Source of the DNA: Paenibacillus_E sp052115445
GTDB lineage: Bacteria; Bacillota; Bacilli; Paenibacillales; NBRC-103111
NCBI RefSeq assembly: GCF_052115445.1
Contig: NZ_JBFRGR010000027.1
Location: 1-64,000 of the forward strand
Reading direction: 5' to 3'
Length of the DNA: 64,000 nt
Part shown: positions 52,791 through 60,764 of the stretch, in pieces
Numbering within the stretch: the stretch's first letter is position 1
Layout: every line of letters starts with the position of its first letter
The notes under the pieces: generated by a model
Database searches by the model: none
What the model was told of the DNA's origin: nothing
What the model saw: only the letters and a program-made list of their open reading frames with translations
Program-made: the position numbers and the translations under genes

Positions 52791-54956
52791 CTACTGAATG
52801 TTGATGTTCGTAATCAGCGCACCTGTGCCTTTCAGCGTTATGGCGTGATTTTGCACCAAATTGGACATGTTGCCAGTAATAGTTACGGATGAGGACACGT
52901 TGTAAGTCGTTGTTACGTTGCTTCCATTTGTTCCTGTTTGGTTAATGGTGATTGTGGCGATTTTACCTTGATTCGTAAAGGTTACACTGTTAAATGTGCC
53001 AGACACACTAAAGTTCTGAGTGTTACCATTGGTGAGTTGCGTGACTTCCGCATAGATGGCTGAATTATTGTAGGAGCGGATTTTGACAATATCACCTGGT
53101 TGCAAAGCTGAACCGCTGACTTGGGTGCCGCTGCGATAGATGAAAGCTTTGTCGTTCAAATTAATCGCTTGCGCCTGATTGCCACTGACAAGCACGATGA
53201 GATTGTTTGTAGCTGAAATGATCGTACCTGTGAGCTGGGCAATGGTTGGCTGTGTAACCGAGGTGCCATCAGCACGCTGTAGGACTTCGGCATGGAGCAC
53301 AACGCCGTTATAGTAATGCACTTTAATCACTTGACCTGGCAGCAATACGCCGCTTGTCGTTTGAACACCATCGGAGTAGATCGAGGTGTTTGCGTGAAGC
53401 TGCAGGCTGTAAGATTGTCCGCCACTCGTGAGCGTGAGTAAGTTGTTGCTGATCTGGCCAGCAATCGTACCGGTCATCTCACCTGTCGTCGTTACCGGAG
53501 AGACACTTTTGGTTACTTCAATAACAGCAGCCATATGATTGTAAGCGTACGTTGTTAGGATATCGCCAACCTGAAGCGCTGAAAGAGTTGTAAATGCACC
53601 ATTTTTGTAAACGATGGTATTACTGTTCAGTGATACGCCTTGAAGTTGGTTAGACGTGGTTAGAAGTAACGTATTATCACTAATCGGATAAGTCATCGTG
53701 CCGGTTAAAGTCGAAGCGAAATTCGTTGGTGTTCCAACGGTGCCCACAGATTGCGTGACTTCTACATAACTGATGCCATAGTTGTAGGAGCGCGTGCTTA
53801 CGATGTCACCTACTTGCAAGCCTGCGGCCGTCGTCGGAGTGCCATTACGGAAGTAAAGCACATTGCTATTCAAAGGAAGGGAAATCGTTTGCCCATTAGT
53901 TAAAAGGGTGAGTGTATTACCAGTTACCGCTGAAGATACCATGCCCGTTTTTACACCTACAGCTTGAGTAGGCGTTGTCGGGTTGCCGCCAGTTGGCTGG
54001 GAAACTTCAATGTAAATGATGGAATTGTCGTTGGAACGAATCTTAAGGACGTCCCCAATTTGCAAAGCGGAAGGACTGACTTTGGCACCATTTCGGTAAA
54101 TAAAAACATCGGGATTTAATGTCAAATTAATGTTTTGACCGTTCGTTCGGACGGTTAGTACATTACCATTGACTGGCGAGACGACAGTTCCTGTCACGAG
54201 TCCATCAATGCTGCCCGGCAATTGATTGCCTGCACGATCCAACAAGGCGGCAATTTGTGCACGAGTTACAAGCTGTTTAGGGCGGAATGTATTGTCCTCA
54301 AAGCCGTTCACGAGACCTTTATCGACGGCAACCTTAACATATCCCACCGAACCCGCAGGTACGCTAGATGCGTCGGAGAAAGGAAGCCTTGCGTTCATGT
54401 TGGCTTCAGCTTCGTCTTGAAGCTTCAAAGCTTTCACGAGGAGCGTTGTGGCCCAGAGGCGATCAGCAGGTTGATTTGGATTGACGTTCGTATCGGTTTC
54501 GGCGAAAAGATCGTTCTCCAATGCGACAGCTACGTAGCCGACGGCCCACGCAGGTACATTGGCTGCATCATTGAAATTCAGCTTAGTCGCTTTTTCTTGA
54601 TCGGATTCGGCTTGATCGCGGAGTCCNATTAACCGTACAGCTGCTGTAATGGCCTCAATGCGTGAGACCGTTTCTTGCGGTTTAAAAGTACCATCGGGAT
54701 ACCCATCGAAAATACGCCTAGAGACTAGACTCATAATGTAGCTTAAGGCCCAATCGAATTCTTTCCCTTTGATGTCTTTGAAGTCAAATTTGATAGGTGC
54801 TTGTGGGCGTTTGTCATACGATTGGCGTGCGTTGTTGTTACGATCATCGTCCTTGTGGTCGCGACCGTTCTGAGCGAAGGCTGTTGTGCCAGTCGTCATA
54901 ACAAGTGTGAGGGCTAGCGTGGGGATAAGCAGTTTTTTCATTCGCGAATGCTTCAT
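52791..54956 (-). CDS. S-layer homology (SLH) domain cell-surface protein with five tandem beta repeats
   Basis: 721 residues. Signal peptide (LLIPTLALTLVMTTGTTAFA), then three SLH domains: IFDGYPDGTFKPQETVSRIE, NVNPNQPADRLWATTLLV and GFEDNTFRPKQLVTRAQIAA. These bind pyruvylated secondary wall polymer and hold the protein on the wall. From residue about 255 come five copies of a 70-75-residue module of the pattern TGT(V/I)...NxLxLxTxGQ...LNxxxxxYRNG...ALQxGDxxKxRxYN...YxEVTQ, then a Thr/Asn-rich end. The modules look like small beta barrels of unknown ligand. ATG 54956 follows AAGGAGAG. Confidence 0.9.
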   Translation of the reverse strand: MKHSRMKKLLIPTLALTLVMTTGTTAFAQNGRDHKDDDRNNNARQSYDKRPQAPIKFDFKDIKGKEFDWALSYIMSLVSRRIFDGYPDGTFKPQETVSRIEAITAAVRLXGLRDQAESDQEKATKLNFNDAANVPAWAVGYVAVALENDLFAETDTNVNPNQPADRLWATTLLVKALKLQDEAEANMNARLPFSDASSVPAGSVGYVKVAVDKGLVNGFEDNTFRPKQLVTRAQIAALLDRAGNQLPGSIDGLVTGTVVSPVNGNVLTVRTNGQNINLTLNPDVFIYRNGAKVSPSALQIGDVLKIRSNDNSIIYIEVSQPTGGNPTTPTQAVGVKTGMVSSAVTGNTLTLLTNGQTISLPLNSNVLYFRNGTPTTAAGLQVGDIVSTRSYNYGISYVEVTQSVGTVGTPTNFASTLTGTMTYPISDNTLLLTTSNQLQGVSLNSNTIVYKNGAFTTLSALQVGDILTTYAYNHMAAVIEVTKSVSPVTTTGEMTGTIAGQISNNLLTLTSGGQSYSLQLHANTSIYSDGVQTTSGVLLPGQVIKVHYYNGVVLHAEVLQRADGTSVTQPTIAQLTGTIISATNNLIVLVSGNQAQAINLNDKAFIYRSGTQVSGSALQPGDIVKIRSYNNSAIYAEVTQLTNGNTQNFSVSGTFNSVTFTNQGKIATITINQTGTNGSNVTTTYNVSSSVTITGNMSNLVQNHAITLKGTGALITNINIQ

Positions 54957-55381
54957 CTTCTTCTTCTCTCCTTAATAAAATATATGAGTAGAAAATTGCG
55001 ACCCTGCGGTGCGTGCTTGAGTTAGTCAATCTTACTAACAGCATTCGGGAGTAGATGGGTTTTTCTGGGTGTTGATTTTAAAAAAAGGAAAATTAAATTC
55101 AACTGAATCGGTTTCTATCGCTGAATATCATTAGCTTGGTTGCGCTTTCGCGATTTAGAAGCTATTTCTTGGTGTATTTTCAAAGATTCCGCTACAATCT
55201 TCGGTCTTATTTCCTAAAAAAAGTAATATATTTTTCTTAAAACAATCCGAATTGAGAAGGAAAATAAAGCTGTATGAAGTAAGTAATAGAAGGTAAATAT
55301 TTCTGGTTCAACGCTTGTTGCCCACTGATCTCTCACCCGTCAGTAATCCTAGCATAGTATGTAGGAAGGTGGTGATGAAAA
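54957..55381. other. AT-rich divergent intergenic region
   Basis: 425 bp between the SLH gene and the small membrane protein gene. It must hold both promoters, but I could not fix either. No gene, repeat copy or strong hairpin was seen. Confidence 0.6.
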
Positions 55382-55672
55382 GTGACAAATACAATTGAGG
55401 GCTGGATAATTTACACGTTGTGGGGTATTTTTGGCTTCATGTTGATTGATTTTCTGATTGCGTTCTTCAAATCCTTCTGGGTTGGCTCCTTTGGTCCTAC
55501 ACTCGTGTTAGGTTATTTGAAAGATGTCCTATACTATGTGCTGCCACTGACGGTCCTATTATCTATGATTTCTTTCGATCCAACAGGGTGGATTGTGGTG
55601 ATTTTCTATTTCATTTGCGGTCTCGCTGTGATGACCAAGTACGTGCTCGATATTATTAAAAGATTCCAATAA
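55382..55672 (+). CDS. Small membrane protein of unknown function, next to FtsH-like protease
   Basis: 96 residues from GTG 55382 with AGGAAGGTGGTG upstream. Three hydrophobic helices: IIYTLWGIFGFMLIDFLIAF, YVLPLTVLLSMIS and WIVVIFYFICGLAVM. A weak hairpin separates it from the AAA protease gene 90 bp downstream. Its position suggests a partner or substrate adaptor of that protease. No family was recognised. Confidence 0.7.
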   Translation: MTNTIEGWIIYTLWGIFGFMLIDFLIAFFKSFWVGSFGPTLVLGYLKDVLYYVLPLTVLLSMISFDPTGWIVVIFYFICGLAVMTKYVLDIIKRFQ

Positions 55673-55682
55673 CCGTTGCTGT

Positions 55683-55720
55683 GGCCCTGCTTCTTGCGGG
55701 GCCAAGAATGTTGTTTTTTC
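55683..55720 (+). terminator. Weak terminator-like hairpin before the FtsH-like gene
   Basis: GGCCC / GGGGCC stem with a T6 run nine bases further on; probably leaky, allowing transcription into the protease gene. Confidence 0.4.
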
Positions 55721-55761
55721 ATAGGGATATTCAAACTTAATCATATGAAGGAAGTGTAGCC

Positions 55762-57489
55762 ATGAGGAGATATCAATGGATTAGATGGCGAAAGTTCATC
55801 CTCTGGCTAGCAGCCATCGTGTTGTTTGGCGGGCTGCTATGGGCAGGTGGGCCAACCGCTTGGGGGATAGCAATAAGTGTCGCGTCGTTGCTGATGCAAC
55901 TGGTATTCGCTATGGCCTTTATGATCATTCAATTTGTTGCCTTGTTCTGGTTCCTTGCTCGAGGACGAACGTATTGGATTCTGCCTGGAGAAACCGGATC
56001 GACATGGGATGATTATCGTGGAAACCCTGAAATTGTGGAAAATGCGAAACGGATTGTTACCCTGCTTAAAGGTGTCAAAGAGTTCAAGGAAATGGGCGGC
56101 GAAGCTATTCGCGGATTATTGCTTTGTGGACCGCCAGGAACAGGGAAGTCATATTTAGCACAGGTTATTGCGAATGAAGCACAAGTTCCTTTTGCTTACG
56201 CGTCTGCACCAAGCTTTCAGAATATGTTCTTCGGTGTAGGTAACCTCAAGGTGATGGGGATTTACAAAAAGGCCCGCAAGCTTGCGCGCGTCTACGGCGC
56301 TTGTATCATCTTTATTGACGAGATCGATGCGATTGGGATGAGTCGTCAAGGCGGCGGTGGCGGTATGGGCATGGGGATGATGGGGATGGGTGGAGGTTCA
56401 GGCCTTCTGAACGAGCTGCTCCTGCAAATGGACCCACCTAATATTGATACCTCCAAAATTGTAAAGATGCTGCGCTCTCTAGGACTACGTCGTAAAAAGG
56501 CAGAACGCCCGCCAGTGCTAACGGTAGCTGCTACCAACTTGCCTGATGTGCTCGATTCAGCCTTGCTGCGACCAGGTCGTTTCGATCGACAACTCTGGGT
56601 GGATGTACCGGATTACGACGGTCGGGTTGATATTTTCCAATACTATTTGAAAAAGGTCAAGCTGGACGCATCGTTAACTGCGGAAAAAGCGGGTCTTGAT
56701 TCCATCGGTTACAGCCCAGCTCAAATAAAACATATCGTCAACGAAGCTGTTGTTATCGCACATCAACGTGGCGCACAGGCGGCGAGTTATGAGGACTTCC
56801 GAGCCGCTATGGAGACTTATGAGTGGGGGCTCAAACAACCGCTTCGCTCGATGCGCGATGATGAGAAGCGGAATGTCGCTTATCACGAAGCGGGTCATGC
56901 AGTGGCACAATTTCTGTTGAAGCCTCATGAACGAGTTTGGAAAGTGACGATCATTCGACGTGGGGGCGCTCTTGGACTTTCGGCTACGAAAGAGACCCAT
57001 GAGCGATATAACCGCAGCGATTCAGAGATGTTGGCAGAGATTCAGGTTTGTCTGGCTGCCCGTGCGGTAGAAGATGAATTTCTTCACAAGAAATTAAACG
57101 GCGTAACGTCAGATTTGCAGCATGCGACCCAAATTGCAGGTGCGTATCTGGGGATGCTGGGGATGGGCGATGAACTATTCAGCTTCTTAGCGGTCGGTTC
57201 GCGGACGGATGGACTTAAGGCACTGCGGCCACAAATTAATGAGCTGCTCAAAGAGCAAATGCTCGAGGTCAAGAAGCTCGTAAACGAATATACAGAGTTC
57301 GTCCACAAGATCGCGGAAGAGCTGCTGAAACGTGAAGATTTGACAGGTGATGAAATTGAAGAGATCTTCACTGAGCTTTATGGCGACTCGCGTCCTAGAG
57401 CAATTGAAGTGAAGCCTCTGCGGAAGTTTACGCTTGAAAAATCACTTGTCGTGATTGACGACATGGAAGAAGATCTCAAGGATTCGTAA
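55762..57489 (+). CDS. Divergent membrane AAA+ metalloprotease, FtsH-like
   Basis: 575 residues. Two N-terminal hydrophobic helices (about 12-30 and 40-66) with only a short loop between them, unlike the roughly 70-residue extracytoplasmic domain of FtsH. AAA+ domain: Walker A GPPGTGKS (123-130), pore loop MFFGVG, Walker B FIDEID (184-189), a Gly/Met-rich stretch (197-213), an extra basic segment of about 25 residues (226-250), and arginine-finger region LLRPGRFDR. Peptidase M41 domain: zinc motif HEAGH (375-379) and third ligand Asp451 in TSDLQHAT. All catalytic residues are intact, so it should degrade membrane or cytosolic proteins. It is a paralogue, not housekeeping FtsH. Confidence 0.88.
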   Translation: MRRYQWIRWRKFILWLAAIVLFGGLLWAGGPTAWGIAISVASLLMQLVFAMAFMIIQFVALFWFLARGRTYWILPGETGSTWDDYRGNPEIVENAKRIVTLLKGVKEFKEMGGEAIRGLLLCGPPGTGKSYLAQVIANEAQVPFAYASAPSFQNMFFGVGNLKVMGIYKKARKLARVYGACIIFIDEIDAIGMSRQGGGGGMGMGMMGMGGGSGLLNELLLQMDPPNIDTSKIVKMLRSLGLRRKKAERPPVLTVAATNLPDVLDSALLRPGRFDRQLWVDVPDYDGRVDIFQYYLKKVKLDASLTAEKAGLDSIGYSPAQIKHIVNEAVVIAHQRGAQAASYEDFRAAMETYEWGLKQPLRSMRDDEKRNVAYHEAGHAVAQFLLKPHERVWKVTIIRRGGALGLSATKETHERYNRSDSEMLAEIQVCLAARAVEDEFLHKKLNGVTSDLQHATQIAGAYLGMLGMGDELFSFLAVGSRTDGLKALRPQINELLKEQMLEVKKLVNEYTEFVHKIAEELLKREDLTGDEIEEIFTELYGDSRPRAIEVKPLRKFTLEKSLVVIDDMEEDLKDS

Positions 57490-57516
57490 TCGGATGGACA
57501 TTCCATCCTTTGAATT

Positions 57517-57561
57517 GCCTCCTTTTTGGCTATAGTGGTCAGAGGGAGGCTATTTTTTTTT
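57517..57561 (+). terminator. Intrinsic terminator after the FtsH-like gene
   Basis: GCCTCC / GGAGGC stem with a 21-base loop and a T8 run (57553 onward). Confidence 0.65.
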
Positions 57562-57619
57562 GGCAAAAGATCGATTAAGGCTATCTAGAGAAGAAACTGA
57601 ATCAAAGGAGAATTCGATC

Positions 57620-59293
57620 ATGGACTATGATGCTATTGTAGTTGGAGCAGGACTCGCGGGTTTAGTGGCAACAGTGGAGATTGCGGATTCTGGTAAGAGG
57701 GTGCTGCTCTTGGATCAAGAACCGGAGGCCTCCTTTGGTGGACAAGCCTGGTGGTCATTCGGCGGCTTATTTCTAGTTAATTCCCCCGAGCAGCTCAGGT
57801 TGGGAATTAAAGATTCACAAGAGCTAGCTTGGCAGGACTGGCAAGGTTCAGCTGGATTTGATCGTGAAGACGACGAGGATTACTGGGGCCGCAAGTGGGC
57901 GGAGGCTTATGTCGAGTTCGCGTCTGGTGAAAAAAGGGAATGGCTGCATGTCATGGGGATCCGCTTCTTCCCAGTTGTCGGGTGGGCGGAACGCGGTGGT
58001 TATTTGGCAGATGGGCATGGCAACTCTGTGCCTCGCTTCCACATCGTTTGGGGGACAGGGCCTGGCATCGTTGAGCCATTCGAGAAGAGAGTCAGAGCGC
58101 ATATGGCGAGTGGACTCGTTGTGTACCGACCGCGTCATCGCGTGAACGAGCTTATTCAAAGCGGTGGTGCTATCACGGGTGTTAGAGGTTCCGTGCTTGT
58201 GGCTAGCACGGCGGCTCGTGGAGAAGTGAGCTCACGTGAGGCAATTGGCGAGTTCGAATTCCATGCGCAAGCGGTCATCGTCAGCAGTGGCGGAATAGGC
58301 GCTAATCACGAGTTAGTCCGCCAATATTGGCCGAGTCGGCTTGGTGAAGCACCTAAGCGGATGCTCTCTGGTGTGCCCGCACATGTCGATGGCCGCATGC
58401 TGGCCATTACGGAGCAATCCGGAGGTCGGATTGTGAATCGCGACCGGATGTGGCACTACACAGAAGGGATCAAAAATTGGAATCCCGTATGGCATAACCA
58501 TGGTATTCGTATTCTTCCGGGTCCCTCCTCAATCTGGTTAGATGCACGGGGTCAGCGTTTTCCAGCCCCTAACTTCCCGGGGTTTGATACCTTGGGAACT
58601 TTGGAGACTATCCAAAAGTCTGGATACGACTATTCTTGGTTTATTTTAACCCAGAAAATCATTGAAAAAGAATTCGCGTTGTCAGGCTCCGAACAAAATC
58701 CCGATTTAACAGAGAAAAGTATCCGTAAAGTGTTGTCTCGAGCACTGCCAGGAGCGATGGCTCCGGTGCAAGCTTTTATGGATAAGGGAGAGGATTTCGT
58801 CGTTGCTCCGACATTGGCTGAGCTGGTCTCTGGGATGAATGCGTTGACGGAGGAGAAATTGCTTGATTTTGACCATATTGAACGGCAAATCAAGGCGAGA
58901 GATCGGGAGATCGCGCATCCCTTTACCAAAGATCTGCAAATCACAGCCATTCGAGGCGCTCGTAACTATATCGGGGATAAATTAATTCGTGTTGCGAAGC
59001 CGCATCGTCTATTGGACCCTGCTAATGGACCGCTTATCGCGGTGCGATTGAATATCGTAAGTCGTAAAACGTTGGGAGGCTTACAAACGGACTTATCCGG
59101 TCGTGTGCTGAATCAGGCGGGAGAGGTGATTCCTGGGCTATATGCTGCCGGAGAGGCAAGCGGTTTCGGAGGTGGAGGCCTTCACGGGTATCGCGCGTTG
59201 GAGGGGACGTTTCTCGGAGGGTGCTTATTTACTGGCCGAGTAGCGGGACGAGCTGTTGCGAAAGAGCTCAATAAATCCCAGAGCAGCTCGTGA
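57620..59293 (+). CDS. FAD-binding dehydrogenase (flavocytochrome/3-ketosteroid dehydrogenase-like)
   Basis: 557 residues from ATG 57620 after AAAGGAGA; the longer frame from 57560 covers the terminator. N-terminal Rossmann motif VVGAGLAGLVATVEIADSGK binds FAD; internal VIVSSGGIGANHELV and the C-terminal GLYAAGEASGFGGGGLHGYR complete the flavin site. It resembles the predicted oxidoreductases of COG3573. No signal peptide; substrate unknown. A decayed copy of its C-terminal end lies at 60050-60136. Confidence 0.88.
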   Translation: MDYDAIVVGAGLAGLVATVEIADSGKRVLLLDQEPEASFGGQAWWSFGGLFLVNSPEQLRLGIKDSQELAWQDWQGSAGFDREDDEDYWGRKWAEAYVEFASGEKREWLHVMGIRFFPVVGWAERGGYLADGHGNSVPRFHIVWGTGPGIVEPFEKRVRAHMASGLVVYRPRHRVNELIQSGGAITGVRGSVLVASTAARGEVSSREAIGEFEFHAQAVIVSSGGIGANHELVRQYWPSRLGEAPKRMLSGVPAHVDGRMLAITEQSGGRIVNRDRMWHYTEGIKNWNPVWHNHGIRILPGPSSIWLDARGQRFPAPNFPGFDTLGTLETIQKSGYDYSWFILTQKIIEKEFALSGSEQNPDLTEKSIRKVLSRALPGAMAPVQAFMDKGEDFVVAPTLAELVSGMNALTEEKLLDFDHIERQIKARDREIAHPFTKDLQITAIRGARNYIGDKLIRVAKPHRLLDPANGPLIAVRLNIVSRKTLGGLQTDLSGRVLNQAGEVIPGLYAAGEASGFGGGGLHGYRALEGTFLGGCLFTGRVAGRAVAKELNKSQSSS

Positions 59294-59333
59294 TATAATG
59301 ATCAGAGCATACAAACAAAGGAGAACATCAGGG

Positions 59334-60029
59334 ATGAATCACATTGTGAACTGGAAAAATGGTGCTCACGGGCATACATTTATAGCTTCTTTTAGCGGGG
59401 GAAAGGATAGCGTTCTGGCGCTGTATAAATCAATGAAAGTTGGCGAAGCGATCGGACTCATCGTCATGCTGGAGGAAGAAGGGAAACGTTCCAGATCTCA
59501 CGGGATGCCTCCAGAGCTTATTCGCGCCCAAGCAGACTCCATCGGCTTACCCGTTTATACGGCTGCTGCCAGTTGGGATGACTATGAAGACGTGTTTATG
59601 GGCCTTTTGGAANAAGCCAAACGTCAAGGTGCAGAAGTGTTAGTCACCGGAGACTTGGATATGCCTGTTGAAGGCTGTTGGCATGACAAAGTTACCAAGA
59701 ATGCTGGCCTAAAACTTGGCATGCCGCTATGGAGAATGGACCATGCCCAAGCCGTGAAAGAGTTTATAGATCTGGGGTTTGTTTCCGTCCTGGTTACGGT
59801 GAATTTGTCGTTAGGGATGCGGGAAGAAGATCTGGGACGCACGCTAACCCACGATTACATAAAAGAACTGCAAGCTCGTGGTATAGACCCGTGTGGTGAA
59901 GGCGGCGAGTTCCATACAACAGTAATTGATGGTCCTATTTTCAAGCATTCTATACCTGTTCGCAAGGGCAGCATTGTTAGAAATGGGGAGTATGCTTTTA
60001 TGCCATTGGAGTTGCTGGTTACGAATTGA
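59334..60029 (+). CDS. ATP-binding PP-loop protein, diphthine-ammonia ligase (DUF71/COG2102) family
   Basis: 231 residues from ATG 59334 with AAAGGAGAA upstream. The N-terminal PP-loop SGGKDSVLAL binds ATP; RSHGMPPELIRAQADSIGLP and CGEGGEFHTTVIDGP are family hallmarks. Archaeal and eukaryotic members amidate diphthine on EF2; bacteria lack diphthamide, so this member must have another amidotransferase or adenylating role. It follows the FAD dehydrogenase by 40 bp and may be cotranscribed. One residue is unknown (59613). Confidence 0.88.
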   Translation: MNHIVNWKNGAHGHTFIASFSGGKDSVLALYKSMKVGEAIGLIVMLEEEGKRSRSHGMPPELIRAQADSIGLPVYTAAASWDDYEDVFMGLLEXAKRQGAEVLVTGDLDMPVEGCWHDKVTKNAGLKLGMPLWRMDHAQAVKEFIDLGFVSVLVTVNLSLGMREEDLGRTLTHDYIKELQARGIDPCGEGGEFHTTVIDGPIFKHSIPVRKGSIVRNGEYAFMPLELLVTN

Positions 60030-60049
60030 GGTGTAGTAAAGTAAGAGAT

Positions 60050-60136
60050 AGGGAAATCGGATATCCTCCAGGATGCGGAGCTCTTCACGAGTATCGCGCG
60101 CTTGAGGGGGATGTTCTTTTTACCATGATATGTTGA
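60050..60136 (+). pseudogene. Decayed fragment of the FAD dehydrogenase C-terminal end
   Basis: The frame from 60071 reads GCGALHEYRALEGDVLFTM before a stop at 60134, matching GGGGLHGYRALEGTFLGG...LFTG of the gene ending at 59293. Nucleotide identity over 45 bases is about 78 percent by eye. It lacks a start and most of the protein, so it is a relic of duplication or of a second paralogue. Confidence 0.7.
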
Positions 60137-60168
60137 TTGTGAGTAGAGTTGGGGGAGTAGGAGCAAGA

Positions 60169-60268
60169 GTAGAAGTAGAAGTAGAAGTAGAAGTAGAAGT
60201 AGAAGTAGAAGTAGAAGTAGAAGTAGAAGTAGAAGTAGAAGTAGAAGTAGAAGTAGAAGTAGAAGTAG
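60169..60268. repeat. GTAGAA hexamer microsatellite array
   Basis: About 16.5 perfect tandem copies of GTAGAA, preceded by imperfect GAGTAG-type units. It is the same hexamer, on the same strand, as the array at 1-138. The four-unit element copy E begins 26 bp after it. Confidence 0.97.
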
Positions 60269-60293
60269 TGCTCAGTTGAGTAGCTAGCTTTCA

Positions 60294-60481
60294 AATAGAT
60301 GTAAAATGTACAGCTAATTTTGCCGTAACGGTTGGGAGTTATTGAATAGATGGATAACCTACAGTTAAATTGAGCAAGATTGGAGTTTTAGTGGATTTTG
60401 GAAGAAATTAACTGTAGGAAATNCATCTAATGCTCTTAAATGGACAAAATGAGCAAAAATAGCTACATAAAATCCATTAAT
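60294..60481. repeat. Four-unit 188-bp intergenic element, copy E
   Basis: Units at 60294, 60345, 60407 and 60458 (0/51/113/164). Unit 1 is TAGATGTA...TACAGCTA; unit 3 is TAACTGTA...CATCTA with an N. The mirrored A/T-run rule holds in all four. It lies between the convergent PP-loop and beta-mannosidase genes. Confidence 0.88.
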
Positions 60482-60598
60482 TTGTTTGCTGCGTCTGAGA
60501 AAAGGCAGACGGTTGATGCATAGGTAGCAGAAGTAGGTATTAAGTAGAAGTAAGGCATGCTTATTTCTTTTTAGTATGGGTATATGGGTATTTAACTT

Positions 60599-60633
60599 CA
60601 AAGCTGCGCCAAAACTGCAATAAAGCAGCTTTG
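60599..60633. terminator. Hairpin downstream of the beta-mannosidase gene
   Basis: Perfect 9-bp stem CAAAGCTGC / GCAGCTTTG with a 17-base loop. It lacks a good T run; it is a secondary structure just past the main terminator at 60657-60682. Confidence 0.45.
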
Positions 60634-60656
60634 ACGGAGCTTTGCACGTAAAAAAG

Positions 60657-60682
60657 AAAAAACTGCAAATAAGCAGTTTTTT
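60657..60682. terminator. Bidirectional intrinsic terminator
   Basis: AAAAAACTGC / GCAGTTTTTT with a 6-base loop; A and T runs on both sides let it end transcripts from either strand. It closes the beta-mannosidase transcript. Confidence 0.85.
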
Positions 60683-60764
60683 CGTAATCCAATCATGAAA
60701 TCAGAAGATCATGAGCAATTGATTCTCTGTAGCAGTTTTCAGCATTTCTCATCCGCAATTTTCC

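Noticed and set aside
5782..59613. Single N bases as real disruptions of genes
   Set aside because: Each N replaces one base and all frames continue, so they are ambiguous calls and not lesions.
60085..60294. Minus-strand protein rich in alternating Phe-Tyr
   Set aside because: It is only the translation of the GTAGAA array, with no ribosome site.
209..60481. Regular 8-9 kb spacing of the elements along the window
   Set aside because: Intervals A-B, B-C and C-D are 8.3, 8.4 and 9.0 kb, but nothing was found near 34 or 43 kb, so the apparent period is likely chance.
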